Of a stretch of 64,000 nt of DNA, positions 11,688 through 22,983 are shown piece after piece. Source of the DNA: Microstegium vimineum (Eukaryota; Streptophyta; Magnoliopsida; Poales; Poaceae); contig CM039140.1 in the NCBI GenBank assembly GCA_022036555.1, forward strand, positions 28,477,843-28,541,842. Reading direction: 5' to 3'. Numbering within the stretch: the stretch's first letter is position 1; each line of letters opens with the position of its first letter. The notes under the pieces are model-generated. The model did no database searches. It had not been told where the DNA came from and was given only the letters and a program-made list of their open reading frames with translations. A program made the translations under genes and the position numbers.

Positions 11688-12928
11688 TGTCGGTGTTATG
11701 ACCCGGGGTCAAGACCACCAACGAGTAAATTTGTATATCGCGTGCTCCCTCTCTCAGACGTGATGCAAGATGGACACAAGATTTATCCTGGTTCGGGCGA
11801 AGAAGGCCCTACGTCCAGCGGGGGAGGATGACTTGTATTATCTCGCACCCAAAGCGTGCTCGTACAGGGGGGGTACAAGCAGTGTTACACGGAGTCGGCC
11901 TCCCGAGGGGTCGATCGAGCGTATGTGTGTGTGGTGTGGTCTAGGGTCCTTGAGAACCAAGGTCGGATTGGAGTCCTCAAAGAGAAACCTGGAAAAAGAA
12001 GTCTCTGACGAGAGCCCCCCCGCTTTCATCTACCTCGGCGTCCCCCTTTTATAGACCAAGGGGGAGACTCGAGGGTACAGGGCCCTAATAGTAGAAGTAT
12101 GGGCGGCGCATCCACGGCACAGTGTCGGCGAAGAGACATCGAGCACTGTGGCGGCGTGGTCTTCCCGTCCTTCAGGCGTCCCCGGTCGTGGCATCAGTAG
12201 AAGTCGTCGCAGTACAGTATTCGCAGGCGGGCACGAGTCCCATGGCCGAAGTGGGATGGGGCGGATGGGACGTCTTCCGTACCGGAGTTGTTGAAGAGGA
12301 GGGGTCGAGCCCTCGGTCGAGGGGGGGGGGTCGAGCCCCGTATGACTCTGTCACGTTCCCGAAGCCGTCGTCGAGGGTCGCACTATTCACTTTCCGAGGG
12401 GTACTGTAGAAGTCCGTACTTGCGTAGTGGCGGCAGTGGCGGCACAGTCGACGGGAGTCGGGGACTGGACGGGGAGTTGGCAGATTTGACAGCGGACGCA
12501 GGCGCCCATGTCGTCAGGTGGGTTTACTTTTACCCATGACGGAGTGGTTGGGTTACTCGAGCCCTCGTCCGCCGACGGTGCCTGGAAGGTCGAGGCGTCG
12601 ACGGGTTGAGGGGGTCGAGGTCGAGGTAGAGGCCGGGGGGTCGTTCGTCCGACCCCTCGTCCGTCGACGAGGTAGAGCCGGGGGGTCGTACGTCCGACCC
12701 CTCGTCCGTCGTCGAGGTGAAGCCGGGGGGTCGTTCGTCCAACCCCTCGTCCGTCGTCGAGGTAGAGCTGGGGCAGTGGCTGGTTTCCGCAGTCGGTGTA
12801 GCGGGGGCCCTCGATTGATGGGCCACGTCTCACCGAACAATAGGCTGATCCTTGCCTTAAAAATGGTTGCTATGTTTAGCGTTAATTTATTGAAGGGTTT
12901 AGGGTACCCCTTACCTTCGTACCCGACA
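11688..12928 (-). repeat. Element B left LTR (its 3' LTR)
   Basis: A 1241-bp LTR with plus-strand ends TGTCGG and CCGACA. It is preceded by tattg. On the minus strand the tract just upstream of the LTR start (RC of 12929-12945) is ctcgggggctac, a polypurine-like sequence. It differs from the right LTR (26852-28095, 1244 bp) only by three extra Gs in poly-G runs, as far as can be seen. Confidence 0.9.
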
Positions 12929-14570
12929 GTAGCCCCCGAGGCCCCAGAGGAGTGACTTAGAACTCCTCTGGGGGCTATGATACGCGTTTCTCGGGGGGAG
13001 CAAGAATTGTCCGGAGGGTTTATCCTTGGCCTGCAGGGTTAGTGAGAAATCCGATTCTCCGGGGGGTGTGCGCGAGCGCACCCCGCGGGGGTAGCCCCCG
13101 AGGCCCCAGAGGAGTGATTTAGAACTCCTCTGGGGGCTAAAATACGTTATGTAGTGGGGTCTTTAAAGGATACCTGGAGACGCGGCACCCTGTCGAGGGG
13201 TCAATCCCGTTCCTTTTCCTGGAAAGAGAAGTGTTCGAGGGCGGCTGTCGAACCCTACCGAGGGCCAGCCTTCGCTCCCTCGAGCACCGCTGGAGTCAGA
13301 GCGCCCCGCCCGAGAGGTCGACTCTGTCTGCCAGGTTACGAGTTTTCGACCCTCTTTCGTCGAGGGGTGCCGTGCGTAGTCGGGCCCTCGAGCCCTCGAA
13401 TGGCTAGGCCTTCACTACCTCGTAGCGTCCTTCCCACGGATCCTTTCGCTCGGATCGTGGGGTGAAGAGCATCGAGCTATCCTCGTTAGGACGATGAGCC
13501 CGAAGTCCTCGGTGAGCTGTTCTCGGGCATGAGTCCATTAGAAATGGCGCCCTGTAAGGGTAAAAATCCGAGTGAGAACTCGACCCCGTTCGATAGGGAT
13601 CGACTAGTGGCCCGGAGGCGTTCTCATTTTAAGCAAGCCGTACGGCTTGCTAAGCACGACCATATGGACCACCAAGGTGCCAACCCCGTTCGATAGGAGT
13701 TGGTGGCTCGATGCCTCCCAGCGTAGGGATCCTTAGGTGTTCCTAGGTATGCCTCGGATATGTCCCAGGGAGTCTCGAGAGTTCGTTCCCAAGCCTCCAG
13801 GGGCATCCCTGACTCGTGTACTCGAGGGCGGCTGTCGAACTCCGTTCGTGGAGCCAGCCTTCGCTCCCTCAAGATTTGGGGGTGGACCGGAGTCCGATAA
13901 CCATGGGTCCTTCCTGACCTCAGGTACTCGAGGGCGGCTGTCGAACCCTATGTAAGGGCCAGCCTTCGCTCCCTCAAGATTTGACGGATGGTTCGTCATC
14001 CGACGCTATCCTCAGGAGGAGGAGTCCGACCTTGTGGACCGCCGAGGGGAAAAGCAGGTGGTTGTTGTATTGAACTTGGGGACATACCTGTGTCGGAACT
14101 CTCGAGGGAGGCTGTCGAACCCCCGGACGGGCCAGCCTTTATCCCTTCGAGGCCATGTATGATTTGCAGTTGACGACCCGAGGCCCTTATCAGGCCTCGA
14201 GTACTCGAGGGGGGCTATCGAGCCCGTTCGTAGGCCGGCCTTTGTCCCCTCGAGATTTTTGGGGGTGGACCGAGGTCCTAACCCGAGGTCATTTCTGGCC
14301 TCGGGCACTCGAGGGTAGCTGTCGAACCCTCTTTCGAGGGCCAGCTCTCGCTGCCTCAAGATTCCTTACCCTCGAAGGCGACGTTTCCGGCCGCGCGCAT
14401 TTTTAGGCGGTGTCCGTTCGGCGCAACAGTGTGGTTACCGCGCGGAGTGCGGCGCGGAACCCGATGATGGGACGTTACGCCTTATCCTGGAGGGAATACG
14501 AGGAAGGAAGTACAGGCGAATTAAATGCGGAGATTCTCTTGCCTGTACCGGATCCGTCCGTTGGCCTCCC
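12929..14570 (+). repeat. Repeat-rich region upstream of B antisense gene
   Basis: No coding sequence recognised. It contains about six irregular copies of a unit with ctcgagggcggctgtcgaac followed by gggccagccttcgctccctc (near 13230, 13820, 13925, 14100, 14200 and 14305), spaced roughly 100 bp apart in the last four. There is also a duplicated agcccccgaggccccagagg block (12930 and 13090). Element C has two or three copies of the same unit before its antisense gene, so this may be the upstream regulatory region. Confidence 0.6.
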
Positions 14571-14571
14571 G

Positions 14572-14582
14572 CGCATAAATAA
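14572..14582 (+). promoter_or_regulatory. TATA box of B antisense gene
   Basis: The sequence cgcataaataa lies about 195 bp before the ATG at 14775, in a block (aaatgcgg...ggatccgtccgttg) also seen in element C before its TATA box at 35391. The conserved core and spacing suggest a true internal promoter facing against gag-pol. Confidence 0.55.
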
Positions 14583-14774
14583 TGAGGGCGAGGCGTCCGG
14601 TGCCCTTTACGCGCATTAGCCTTCCCCGCCTCCTTGCCTTCCGTCTTCCTCGCCTTCCTCTCTCTGCCTCTGCCTTAGGCGTCCCGCGGGCAGGAAATCT
14701 GCGCGAGTGAGAGAGAAAGAGAAAAAACAGGGAACGTACCCTCCGCCTCCAAATCCGAGCAAACCACCGCTCCC

Positions 14775-17700
14775 ATGGCCGCTTTCCAGCTCTTCGGCGC
14801 CGGCGCCTGGCCTGCTTCCTCGGTCCGCCAGTCGTATCTGGAGGGGTTGGTGGAGAGCGGGCTTCTCCGGCCCGTCACCTCGACGGAGAGGCCGGAGTGG
14901 ATAGCTCCGCCACCGGACCACGCCGAGCCCAACCCGCCGGAGGGGTATGTGGTGTCGCTCGAGGCCTTCCACCGGGCAGGACTGGGGGTTCCACCCAGCC
15001 GCTTCCTGCGCGCGCTCCTCCACCATTATGAAGTGGAGCTCTAGCACCTCACTCCTAACGGCGTCAGCCAGGCGGCGGTCTTCGCCGCGGTGTGCGAGGG
15101 CTATCTGGGGATCGAGCCCCATTGGGATCTGTGGCTCCACATCTTCAAGGCCAACCTCTTCACCACCTCGGTCAGCAAGGGCGTCCGTCGGGAGGTCAGG
15201 GCCGGAGGCTGCAGCATCTACGCCAGGCGGCCTGAGCTCTGGCTCTCTGCGAACCCATCCTCGAGCCATTCCGGGTGGCATTCAGGATGGTTCTACCTGA
15301 GGAACGACGACGGTCTGCTCCCAGCGTACACCGGGAGGACACTCAACGCCGAGCCCGAGCGCTAGAGGTACGGCGTTCCGACGGACAAGCAAAAACACCT
15401 CAAGGGCTTGCTGGACGCGCTCAGGCGTCTGAAAGGGAAGGACCTTACCGCGGAGATTGCTGCATCAGCGTTCCATCGACGGGGGGTTCTGCCGCTGATG
15501 GCTCGGCCCCTCCGTCTCGACGAGATGGGTCCGGGGGTCGATGTGTCGGGGTGCCGCTTCGTCAAGGAGGAGTTGACCCCAGACCGCGTGGCCAGCCGCG
15601 TCCGCCGCTTTTTCGCGGGGGGTTCGCCCTCAAGGATGTCGCGAAGGTCCCCATGAAGCCGGACGAGGGCTTCTACGAGCTGGTAAGATCCTTCCTTTTA
15701 CTTTAAGTCCTCGCGCCCGCCCCTCCCGTCCTTTCTGCTTGTTCTCTGACCACCTTGCGTCCCGCAGGGGAATGTGTCCTACAAGCGCTCGCTACCGCCG
15801 GTGCCGGAGGACCGGGCCACGAGGGATGCGAACCGCCTCCGCGCGGAGAAGCAGAAGGCCGACAAGGACAAGAAGAAGGAGAGGAAGACCAAGAAGGCTC
15901 TAGAGGAAGAGCAGAGGAAGCAGCGTCGGGCCCAACAGAGGCGGTTGGGCCTCGATGAGGAGCTGTCGCCCTCGGAGGAGGAGGACGAGGAGGAGGATGA
16001 GGAAGACGAAGAGGAGGAGGGCGAGGGAACGGCGCCTGAGCAGGCGGCCGCTGCTACCGGTGGGGAGGGGGGGTCGACCTCGAAGTCGGCCCCTCCTGTT
16101 GAAGTTGGGCCACGGGCGGAGCGCCCCGTGGCCTCGCAAGAAGTCGCGCCGCGGCGGACGCGGTCGCAGACGCCGCGGCCCTCGTCGGGGGGTCGATCGA
16201 GCGAGCCCCCGACGCCCGCTGCGTCGACCGCCCGGGTGCCGGGCCCGCCGGCGCAAGCGGAGACCGGCAAGAGGGCGAGGGTGGCGTCGCCGTCGAGGAG
16301 TCGATCGAGCGAGCCCCCGAAGCCCACCGCGTCGAGCGCGCGGGCATCGGACCCGTCGGCGCAGGTGGGGGCCAGCAAGAAGCCGACGGTGGCGCCGCCG
16401 GCCCCTGCTTGGGAGAAGGTGGCAAGTACCGCCTCGACCCCTGCCCCCCAGGCAGTGGCATCCCAGAGCTCGACCAGCCCGGCGAGCGCCGAGCCGAAGC
16501 GTCGGGCTCCGAGAGGGTAAGTCGAGCTCGTAGTTGTCGTACGTTTTTTCTTTTTTCGTCGGTGAGGACTCGTGCTTATTATCGCGCACGTGCTCCTTTT
16601 TCAGGTCGAAGCGCCGGCTGGGGGTTGCGCTCCCCTCCCCTGCTAAGAAGCTAAAGACGGGGGCTGTGGTGCAAGCCGTCGTCGAGGTTGGTCCGGCAGC
16701 CCCGCCCCCTTCGACGGTCGCCCCTGAGGCGGCACCGGCAGCCACGACCCCGGAGGTGGCGGCGCGGGGGGAGGCACAGGGGGCCTCGGCGCCTCCCCAA
16801 ACGGCGGAGGAGGCGGACCCGCCGGCGGTGGTAGCCGTCGAAGCGACGGTCGCGGAGCCTGCGCGGCCGTCGGAAGGGGCGGCGTCCGGCGCCCCGGGGG
16901 GCGTGGAGCTCCTACCGACGACGGGCGCGGCCCAGGAGGTGGAGGTGGTCGAGGCCCAGGTTCCTGCGGCCGAGCGGGAGGCCCCGGCTCACCCGACGCC
17001 GGGGCGCTGGCCCGAGGGTCTGGCGGCGTTGGAGGCTCGACTCCAGCTCGAGCGCGTCGAGGGCCCATCCGCGCCGGCTCAGGGTGGGATGCTCATGGAA
17101 TCCACCCCCGCCCAAGTGGACGAGATGGTGGCCGAGTTGGTGGACCCGGCGGAACTGGCCATCATCGCGGCTCCTCGGGCGGAGCCGGAGGTGGCTCGAC
17201 CTCCCTTCGAGGTTGGGGGGTCGATATCTCAAGGTAAGTCGCACTTTGATTCACTCGAGACGCGGTGGGTTTGTCTCGCTAGGTATTAACCTTTCGGAGC
17301 CCTTCATCGCGCAGGACCGTCGACGTCCTCGCGAGGTGGCGCCGAGGAGGAAGCCTCGCCCCTCTCCGATTACCAAGGAGGGGGGACCTGCGCATTGGCG
17401 TCACCGGGCCGATGGAGCAGAGGATCGCCGCCCGCAGCGCGGCGTGGGGCCAGGAGGTTCTCGAGGTGGCGGACCCTCGAGACCCCGAGCGACTCTTCCT
17501 CACGCTCGACGACCAGTCCGAGCTTCGACGGTGGGAGAACGTCGAGGAGTACCGGGCTTTATTCGAACACTCGGTACGTCGCGCTGCGGAGGTCGCCACC
17601 GCGGACCTACGCGAGGGAATGGAGGTAGGTTCCGTTCTACCTTAGATTGTACTTTGCACTGCATGGTTGCCATTTGTTGACCGTCTTCGTCTTTATCCCT

Positions 17701-18803
17701 GTCAGTCGCTGTGGGTGAGGTCGTACGAGAAGTCCCAGTACATTCTCCGGGTACAGGGGCAGCTCTCGACCCTCCACGCCTCTCTGGAGAAGGCGAGGGG
17801 TGAGGCCGCTCGTGCGAAGGTGGAGGCGGCGACTATCCAGAAGGATGCCGAGTCGAGGGTCGCCTACGCGAAGGCCGGCTACGAGGCTGTCCAGAAGGAA
17901 GCCCGGGAGGCCTTGTCGTCGGCGCAGGCGAAGCTCGATGATGCCCTTCGGTCGACCATCGCCGTTGGGCAGGAGCGGGATGCCGCCGTCGAGGCCCAGC
18001 GCAAGGCCACGGAGGAGGCCGCCCGGCTGAGGGGAGACCTTGACTTCCTTTCCCGCGAGCGCGGCGCTCTGGCCGCCTCGGAGGAGAAGGCGCGGACCCG
18101 CGCGACCTCCTTGGGCATGGTGGCGATGAAGCAGAAGGAGGCCCTCGGGGAGGCATACAAGACCATCGAGGGTCTCGAGGCCCAAGTCAGGGACCAGTCC
18201 TCTGATTTTGACGCCGTCCGCCATCAGCTCGAGGAGGCCGAGCAGGCGTACTCCGCCTTGGATGTGCAGGCCCAAGGTGAGTGTTTCGGGTGTTTGCGGG
18301 GTCTGTCCTGTCTCGACCCTTTCTCTGCTTTCGGGTTTTGATCGTTATGTGCTTGTTTCGGCAGAGCTTGCGGAGGAGAACGCCCGCGCCTGAAAGGACC
18401 TGGACAATCTTCAGGGCCTGCTGAGCACCGAGGTGAACCTCAACGCGTCGCTCTCGGCCGCCATCAACACCTTCTGCGACGACCTCTCGGTCGAGCCGGA
18501 GCCGGAGCTCGAGGGGACACTCGGGGGGAATCCCTGCTGCGCCGCTTCTACGCCATGACGCGGGGGGTGACGGAGAACGTCCGAGCCGCCCTGCATGTGG
18601 GGGTGAAGCGGGCCCTCGCGGTCATCAACTCCTTCTACGACGTGGATCTCAACCTCGTTGTCGACGGGTTCGCCACCGACCCGGATCTGACCGAGGAGCA
18701 GAACGACGCGAGGTGTCAGGAGCTGATGGACCACGCGGAGGTGCCCGGAGGCCAGCTGGCGAAACTCTTCGAGCCCGACATGATCCCCTCGGCGGATGAG
18801 TAG
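14775..18803 (+). pseudogene. B antisense gene (Transposase_28 'gypsy-type' domain, coiled coil), six exons
   Basis: A spliced gene opposite to gag-pol. Exon 1 (14775-15682) encodes LVESGLLRPVTSTERPEW, NPPEGYVVSLEAF, EPHWDLWLHIF and HSGWHSGWFYLRND, the region annotated in grasses as putative gypsy-type transposon (Transposase_28). Likely further exons are 15768-16516 (Lys/Glu-rich then Pro/Ser/Ala-rich), 16605-17233, 17314-17624, 17706-18276 (long coiled coil with ARAKVEAATIQKDAESRVAY) and 18365-18803 (ending FEPDMIPSADE). All introns have GT and AG ends. Stops at 15042 (CAG to TAG), 15363 (TGG to TAG) and 18391 (TGG to TGA), plus a frameshift near 15620, make this copy defective. The function is unknown; the long coiled coil hints at a structural or regulatory role. 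Confidence 0.75.
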
Positions 18804-18970
18804 TCGTTGGGAGATATCGACGGGTGGTCGCGGGCCTGCGAGCCATATCTGGACAAAAAGGTCCATGTAATAGTTAGGCCTCTGTACCGATACAATGCCA
18901 AGCCCCCGAGGGCTTTTTTGTATATGATGCATTTTGATCGATGTGTACAGAGTTAATTTTATTCTTTCGA

Positions 18971-19650
18971 GCTTTCCCTGCTTTTCTTTGCCTGAGTCGA
19001 CGCCTATGAACTAAGTGTTCGACGCACGCTCTTATCCTTGGAAGGGGGTGGCGAGTAGGGATACCGTAGCCCTGGGGCGTAGGTGAGTCCCTGACTCGAC
19101 GGCACTCTCGACCCTTAGGGAACTCGAGGCGTCTTTACTTAGTTCAGAAGCGTACTCGAGGGAAAGAACGAGAGGGAGAGTCGAGTTTCGAAAAAACGTT
19201 CCGAGTTTTTCGGAGACCTAGGAGGGGGGTGCCCCCCCTGTTAGCCCCCGAGGGAGGCTCGACTTTGCTGAGGCAAAGTCGAGGCTACCTTAGTGCTGTG
19301 GGTGGGTTCGTCTCGTTATTTCTACTTCTCGGGCTCTCCCTGCTTTTCTTTGCCTGAGTCGACGCTCGTGAACTAAGTGTTAGACGCACGCTCTTATCCT
19401 AGGAAGGGGGGTGGCGAGTGGGGATACTGTAGCCCTGGGGCGTAGGTGAGTCCCTGACTCGACGACACCCTCGACCCCTAGGGGGTTCGAGGCGCCTTTA
19501 CCTAGTTACGAAGCGTGCCCGAGGCGAAGAAACGAGAGGGAGGGTCGAGTTTCGAAAAAACGTTCGGGTTTTTCGGGGACTTAGGAGGGGGGTGCCCTCC
19601 TGTCAGCCCCCGAGGGGAGCTCGACTTTGTCCGGGCAAAGTAGAGGCTAC
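18971..19650. repeat. Two direct repeats, period about 362 bp
   Basis: Two diverged tandem copies, starting at gctttccctgcttttctttg (18971) and gctctccctgcttttctttg (19333). Each contains ggtggcgagt, gtagccctggggcgtaggtgag, gagtttcgaaaaaacgtt and a hairpin-like end, gactttg...caaagtc. They lie between the 3' end of the antisense gene (18803) and the 3' end of pol (19747), where transcripts from the two strands converge, so a termination role is possible. Confidence 0.7.
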
Positions 19651-19746
19651 CTTCGAGCTACGAACGAACGTGAAATGTGTTTCGAGAACATTTTATTCAT
19701 TCGAGAATTTGTACATAAATGTGAAAATGTACAAGGCCCTGGGGCC

Positions 19747-22700
19747 TCAGGGATAGAAGCGACGTAGCTGTTCGATGTTCCACGCGTTGGTGAAGAGCTC
19801 TCCCTTCTCGTTCTTCAGTTTGTAAGTGCCGGGCTTCAGCACCTCTGCCACGATGAAGGGTCCCTCCCAAGGTGGTGTCAGCTTGTGACGCCCCTTGTTG
19901 TTCTGTCGACGGCGCAGAACGAGGTCGCCGACGTTGAGGTCCCTTTTGCGCACGTTCTTATCGTGGTAGCGTCGTAGCGTCTGCTGGTACTGGGCCGACT
20001 TGAACAGGGCCATGTCACGAGCTTCCTCGAGCTGGTCGAGGGAGTCCTCTCGGGCTACTGTGTTGGCTTGCTCGCTGTAGGCTTTCAGTCGAGGGGACCC
20101 GTACTCGAGGTCGGTTGGGAGGACGGCCTCGGACCCATAGACCAAGAAGAACGGGGAGAACCCCGTAGCTCGACTCGGTGTCGTTCGGAGACTCCATAGC
20201 ACAGCGGGCAGCTCTTCGACCCATCTCTTTCCATGTCTGTTCAGCCAGTCGAAGATCCTTGGCTTGAGGCCCTGCAAAACCATGCCGTTGGCACGCTCGA
20301 CCTGACCGTTAGTTCGAGGGTGGGCAACTGCAGACCAATTCACCCTGATGCGGTGATCGTCACAGAAGTCCAGGAACTTTTGGCCGGTGAACTGCGTGCC
20401 ATTGTCGGTAATGATGACGTTGGGGACCCCGAAGCGGTGGATGATATCGGTGAAGAATAGCACGGCTTGCCGAGACTGGATGTTGGCGATGGGCCGAGCC
20501 TCGATCCACTTCGAGAACTTGTCGACAGCCACGAGAAGGTGAGTGTGCCCGCCCTTGGTTCTTTTCAGGGGACCGACCATGTCGAGCCCCCATACTGCGA
20601 ACGGCCAAGTTATGGGTATCATCTGAAGAGCTTGGGCGGGTAGGTGAGTCTGCCTGGCATAGAATTGGCATCCCCGACAGGATCGGACGAGTTTGGTGGC
20701 GTCGTTGACTGCCGTGGGCCAGTAGAAGCCCTGTCGAAAGGCACTTCCTACCAGGGTTCTCGGCGCCGCGTGGTGGCCGCAAGCCCCCAAGTGTATGTCC
20801 CTCAGCAGTGCCCTCCCCTCCTCGAGGGTGAGGCAGCGTTGGAGTACACCCGACGGGCTGCGTCGATATAGCTCGCGGCTGTCCCCGTACAAGACGTAGG
20901 TTTTGGCACGCCGAGCTACTCGACGGGCTTCCGTGCGGTCTTCCGGGAGTTCGCCTCGCGTCAGGTACTCGAGGTAAGGCGTGCGCCAATCCGTCGGAGG
21001 GGTTGGCACTGCGACGGCCCCGTCGATCTCCATGACCTCTCCCCCGCCCGAGGGGGGATCGGTCGAGGGGGGTGGGTCGACCCCTTGCTCGAGGGCGGGA
21101 GCCCCCGAGCCTAGGTCGACGGACGGTGTGTGCAGATCCCTCGAGAAGATGTCGGGGGGGACCGTCCCTCGAGTAGACGCAATTTTGGCCAGCTCGTCGG
21201 CAGCCTCGTTGTACCGACGGGCTACGTGCTTGAGCTCGAGGCCATAGAACTTGTCCTCGAGCCTTCGAACCTCCTTGCAGTAGGCTTCCATCTTAGGATC
21301 GTGGCAGCTCGAGTCTTTCATCACTTGGTCGATTACCAACTGAGAGTCCCCTCGCACGTCGAGGCGTCGGACCCCGAGCTCGATGGCGATGCGCAGGCCG
21401 TTGACGAGGGCCTCGTACTCGGCGACGTTGTTGGAGGCGGGAAGTGGAGGCGGATGACATATCGCATATGAACCCCTGAGGGTGATACGAATAGCAATCC
21501 TGCGCCTGCTCCCGCCTTCATCAGTGATCCGTCGAAGTACATGGCCCAGAGCTCGCTCTGCACCTGCGCCGGGGGTAGTTGGGTGTCGGTCCATTCGGCG
21601 ACGAAATCTGCCAGTACCTGAGACTTGATAGCCTTCCGAGGGGCGTAGGAGAGGGTCTCCCCCATGAGCTCGGCGGACCACTTGGCGATCCTTCCCGATG
21701 CCTCCCGGTTCTGGATTATCTCTCCGAGGGGGAAAGATGAAACCACAGTGACCGGATGGCCCAGGAAATAGTGTTTGAGCTTCTGCCGAGTGAGGACGAC
21801 CGCGTATAGTAGCTTCTGGATGTGGGGATACCTTGTCTTGGTTTCGGAAAGGACCTCGCTCACGAAATAGACAGGCCTTTGAACCGGCAGGGCGGTGTCC
21901 TTTTTCCTCCCTCTCGACTACTATGACCGCGCTGACTACCTGCGTAGTTGCCGCGACATAAAGCAGGAGGGGCTCGGCCGGGCTCGGGGGGACCAAGACC
22001 GGGGGCGAGGTGAGCAAGGCCTTGAGCCTCGAGAGGGATTCCTCAGCTTCGGTGGTCCACGCGAAGTGTTCTGTCTTCTTCAGGAGTCGATAAAGGGGCA
22101 GGGCCTTTTCTCCGAGCTTCGAGATGAAGCGACTGAGGGCGGCAAGGCACCCAGTAACCCTTTGCACACTCTTGAGGTCTTTGATCGGGCCCATCCTCGT
22201 GATGGCGGTTACCTTCTCGGGATTGGCCTCGATACCGCGTTGGGAAACTATGTACCCTAGGAGCATGCCTCGAGGGACCCCGAAGACACACTTCTCAGGG
22301 TTTAGTTTTATGCGGTTAGTCCTGAGACACCCAAACGCAATCTCGAGGTCTCCGACTAGGTTTCCGACGGTTCTGGACTTGACCACGATATCGTCGACGT
22401 AGGCCTCGACGATCGGCCCTATGTGTTTCCCGAAGACGCGGAGCATGCATCGCTGGTAGGTGGCCCCGGCGTTCCGCAAGCCGAAGGGCATGGTGAGGTA
22501 GCAAAACATGCCGAAAGGAGTGATGAAGGAGGTCGCGAGCTGATCGGACTCCTTCATCTTTATTTGGTGGTAGCTGGAATACGCATCAAGGAAGCAAAGG
22601 GTTTCACATCCCGAAGTGGAATCTACTATTTGGTCAATGCGAGGTAAAGGAAAAGGAACCTTAGGACATGCTTTATTCAAACTAGTGTAGTCTACACACA

Positions 22701-22977
22701 TCCTATCCTTCCCATTCTTTTTCTTTACAAGCACGGGATTAGCTAACCACTCGGGGTGATGTACCTCCTTGATGAATCCGGCCTTCAAGAGCTTGTCGAC
22801 CTCCTCCCCGATGGTCCTGCGCCTCTCCTCGTCGAAGCGGCGCAGGCGTTGCTTCACCGGTTTGGACCCGGTTCGGATGTCCAAGGAGTGCTCGGCGACT
22901 TCCCTCGGGATGCCCGGCATGTCCGAGGGACTCCACGCGAACACGTCGGCGTTCGCTCGGAGAAAGTCGACGAGCAC
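19747..22977 (-). pseudogene. pol: B polymerase: reverse transcriptase, RNase H, integrase
   Basis: An open 1076-codon frame. RT occupies about residues 60-290, with FLDAYSSYHQI (129 on), FGLRNAGATYQ and the catalytic YVDD at 193-196. The RNase H core is read in another frame between about 21438 and 21905. A one-base gain in an A-run (T5 on the plus strand, about 21901-21905) and a one-base loss in a C-run near 21438 bracket it. The D, E and D positions fall in AMYFDGS, NNVAEYEALVNGL and RGDSQLVIDQV. Integrase has the zinc region HLGACGHHA then CRGCQFYAR, and the D-D-E core in GLDMVGP, ITDNGTQF and HPRTNGQVERANG. The C-terminus is EQLRRFYP. All domains of an autonomous gypsy element are present, but this copy is frame-broken. 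Confidence 0.92.
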
Positions 22978-22983
22978 GCCTTC

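Noticed and set aside
12172..12840. Several overlapping open frames on both strands in the B LTR (and again at 27195-28007)
   Set aside because: They come from GC-rich LTR repeats (cgtccgacccctcgtccgtc units) and encode only low-complexity Arg/Pro/Gly peptides. The two sets are the same sequence duplicated.
13200..14400. CRISPR-like array
   Set aside because: Units are irregular, diverged and lie within a plant retrotransposon. CRISPR arrays do not occur in plant nuclear DNA.
15779..17244. Long minus-strand frames opposite the B antisense gene
   Set aside because: Shadows of a GC-rich coding strand: Pro/Arg/Ser-rich, no motifs, and they cross the predicted introns.
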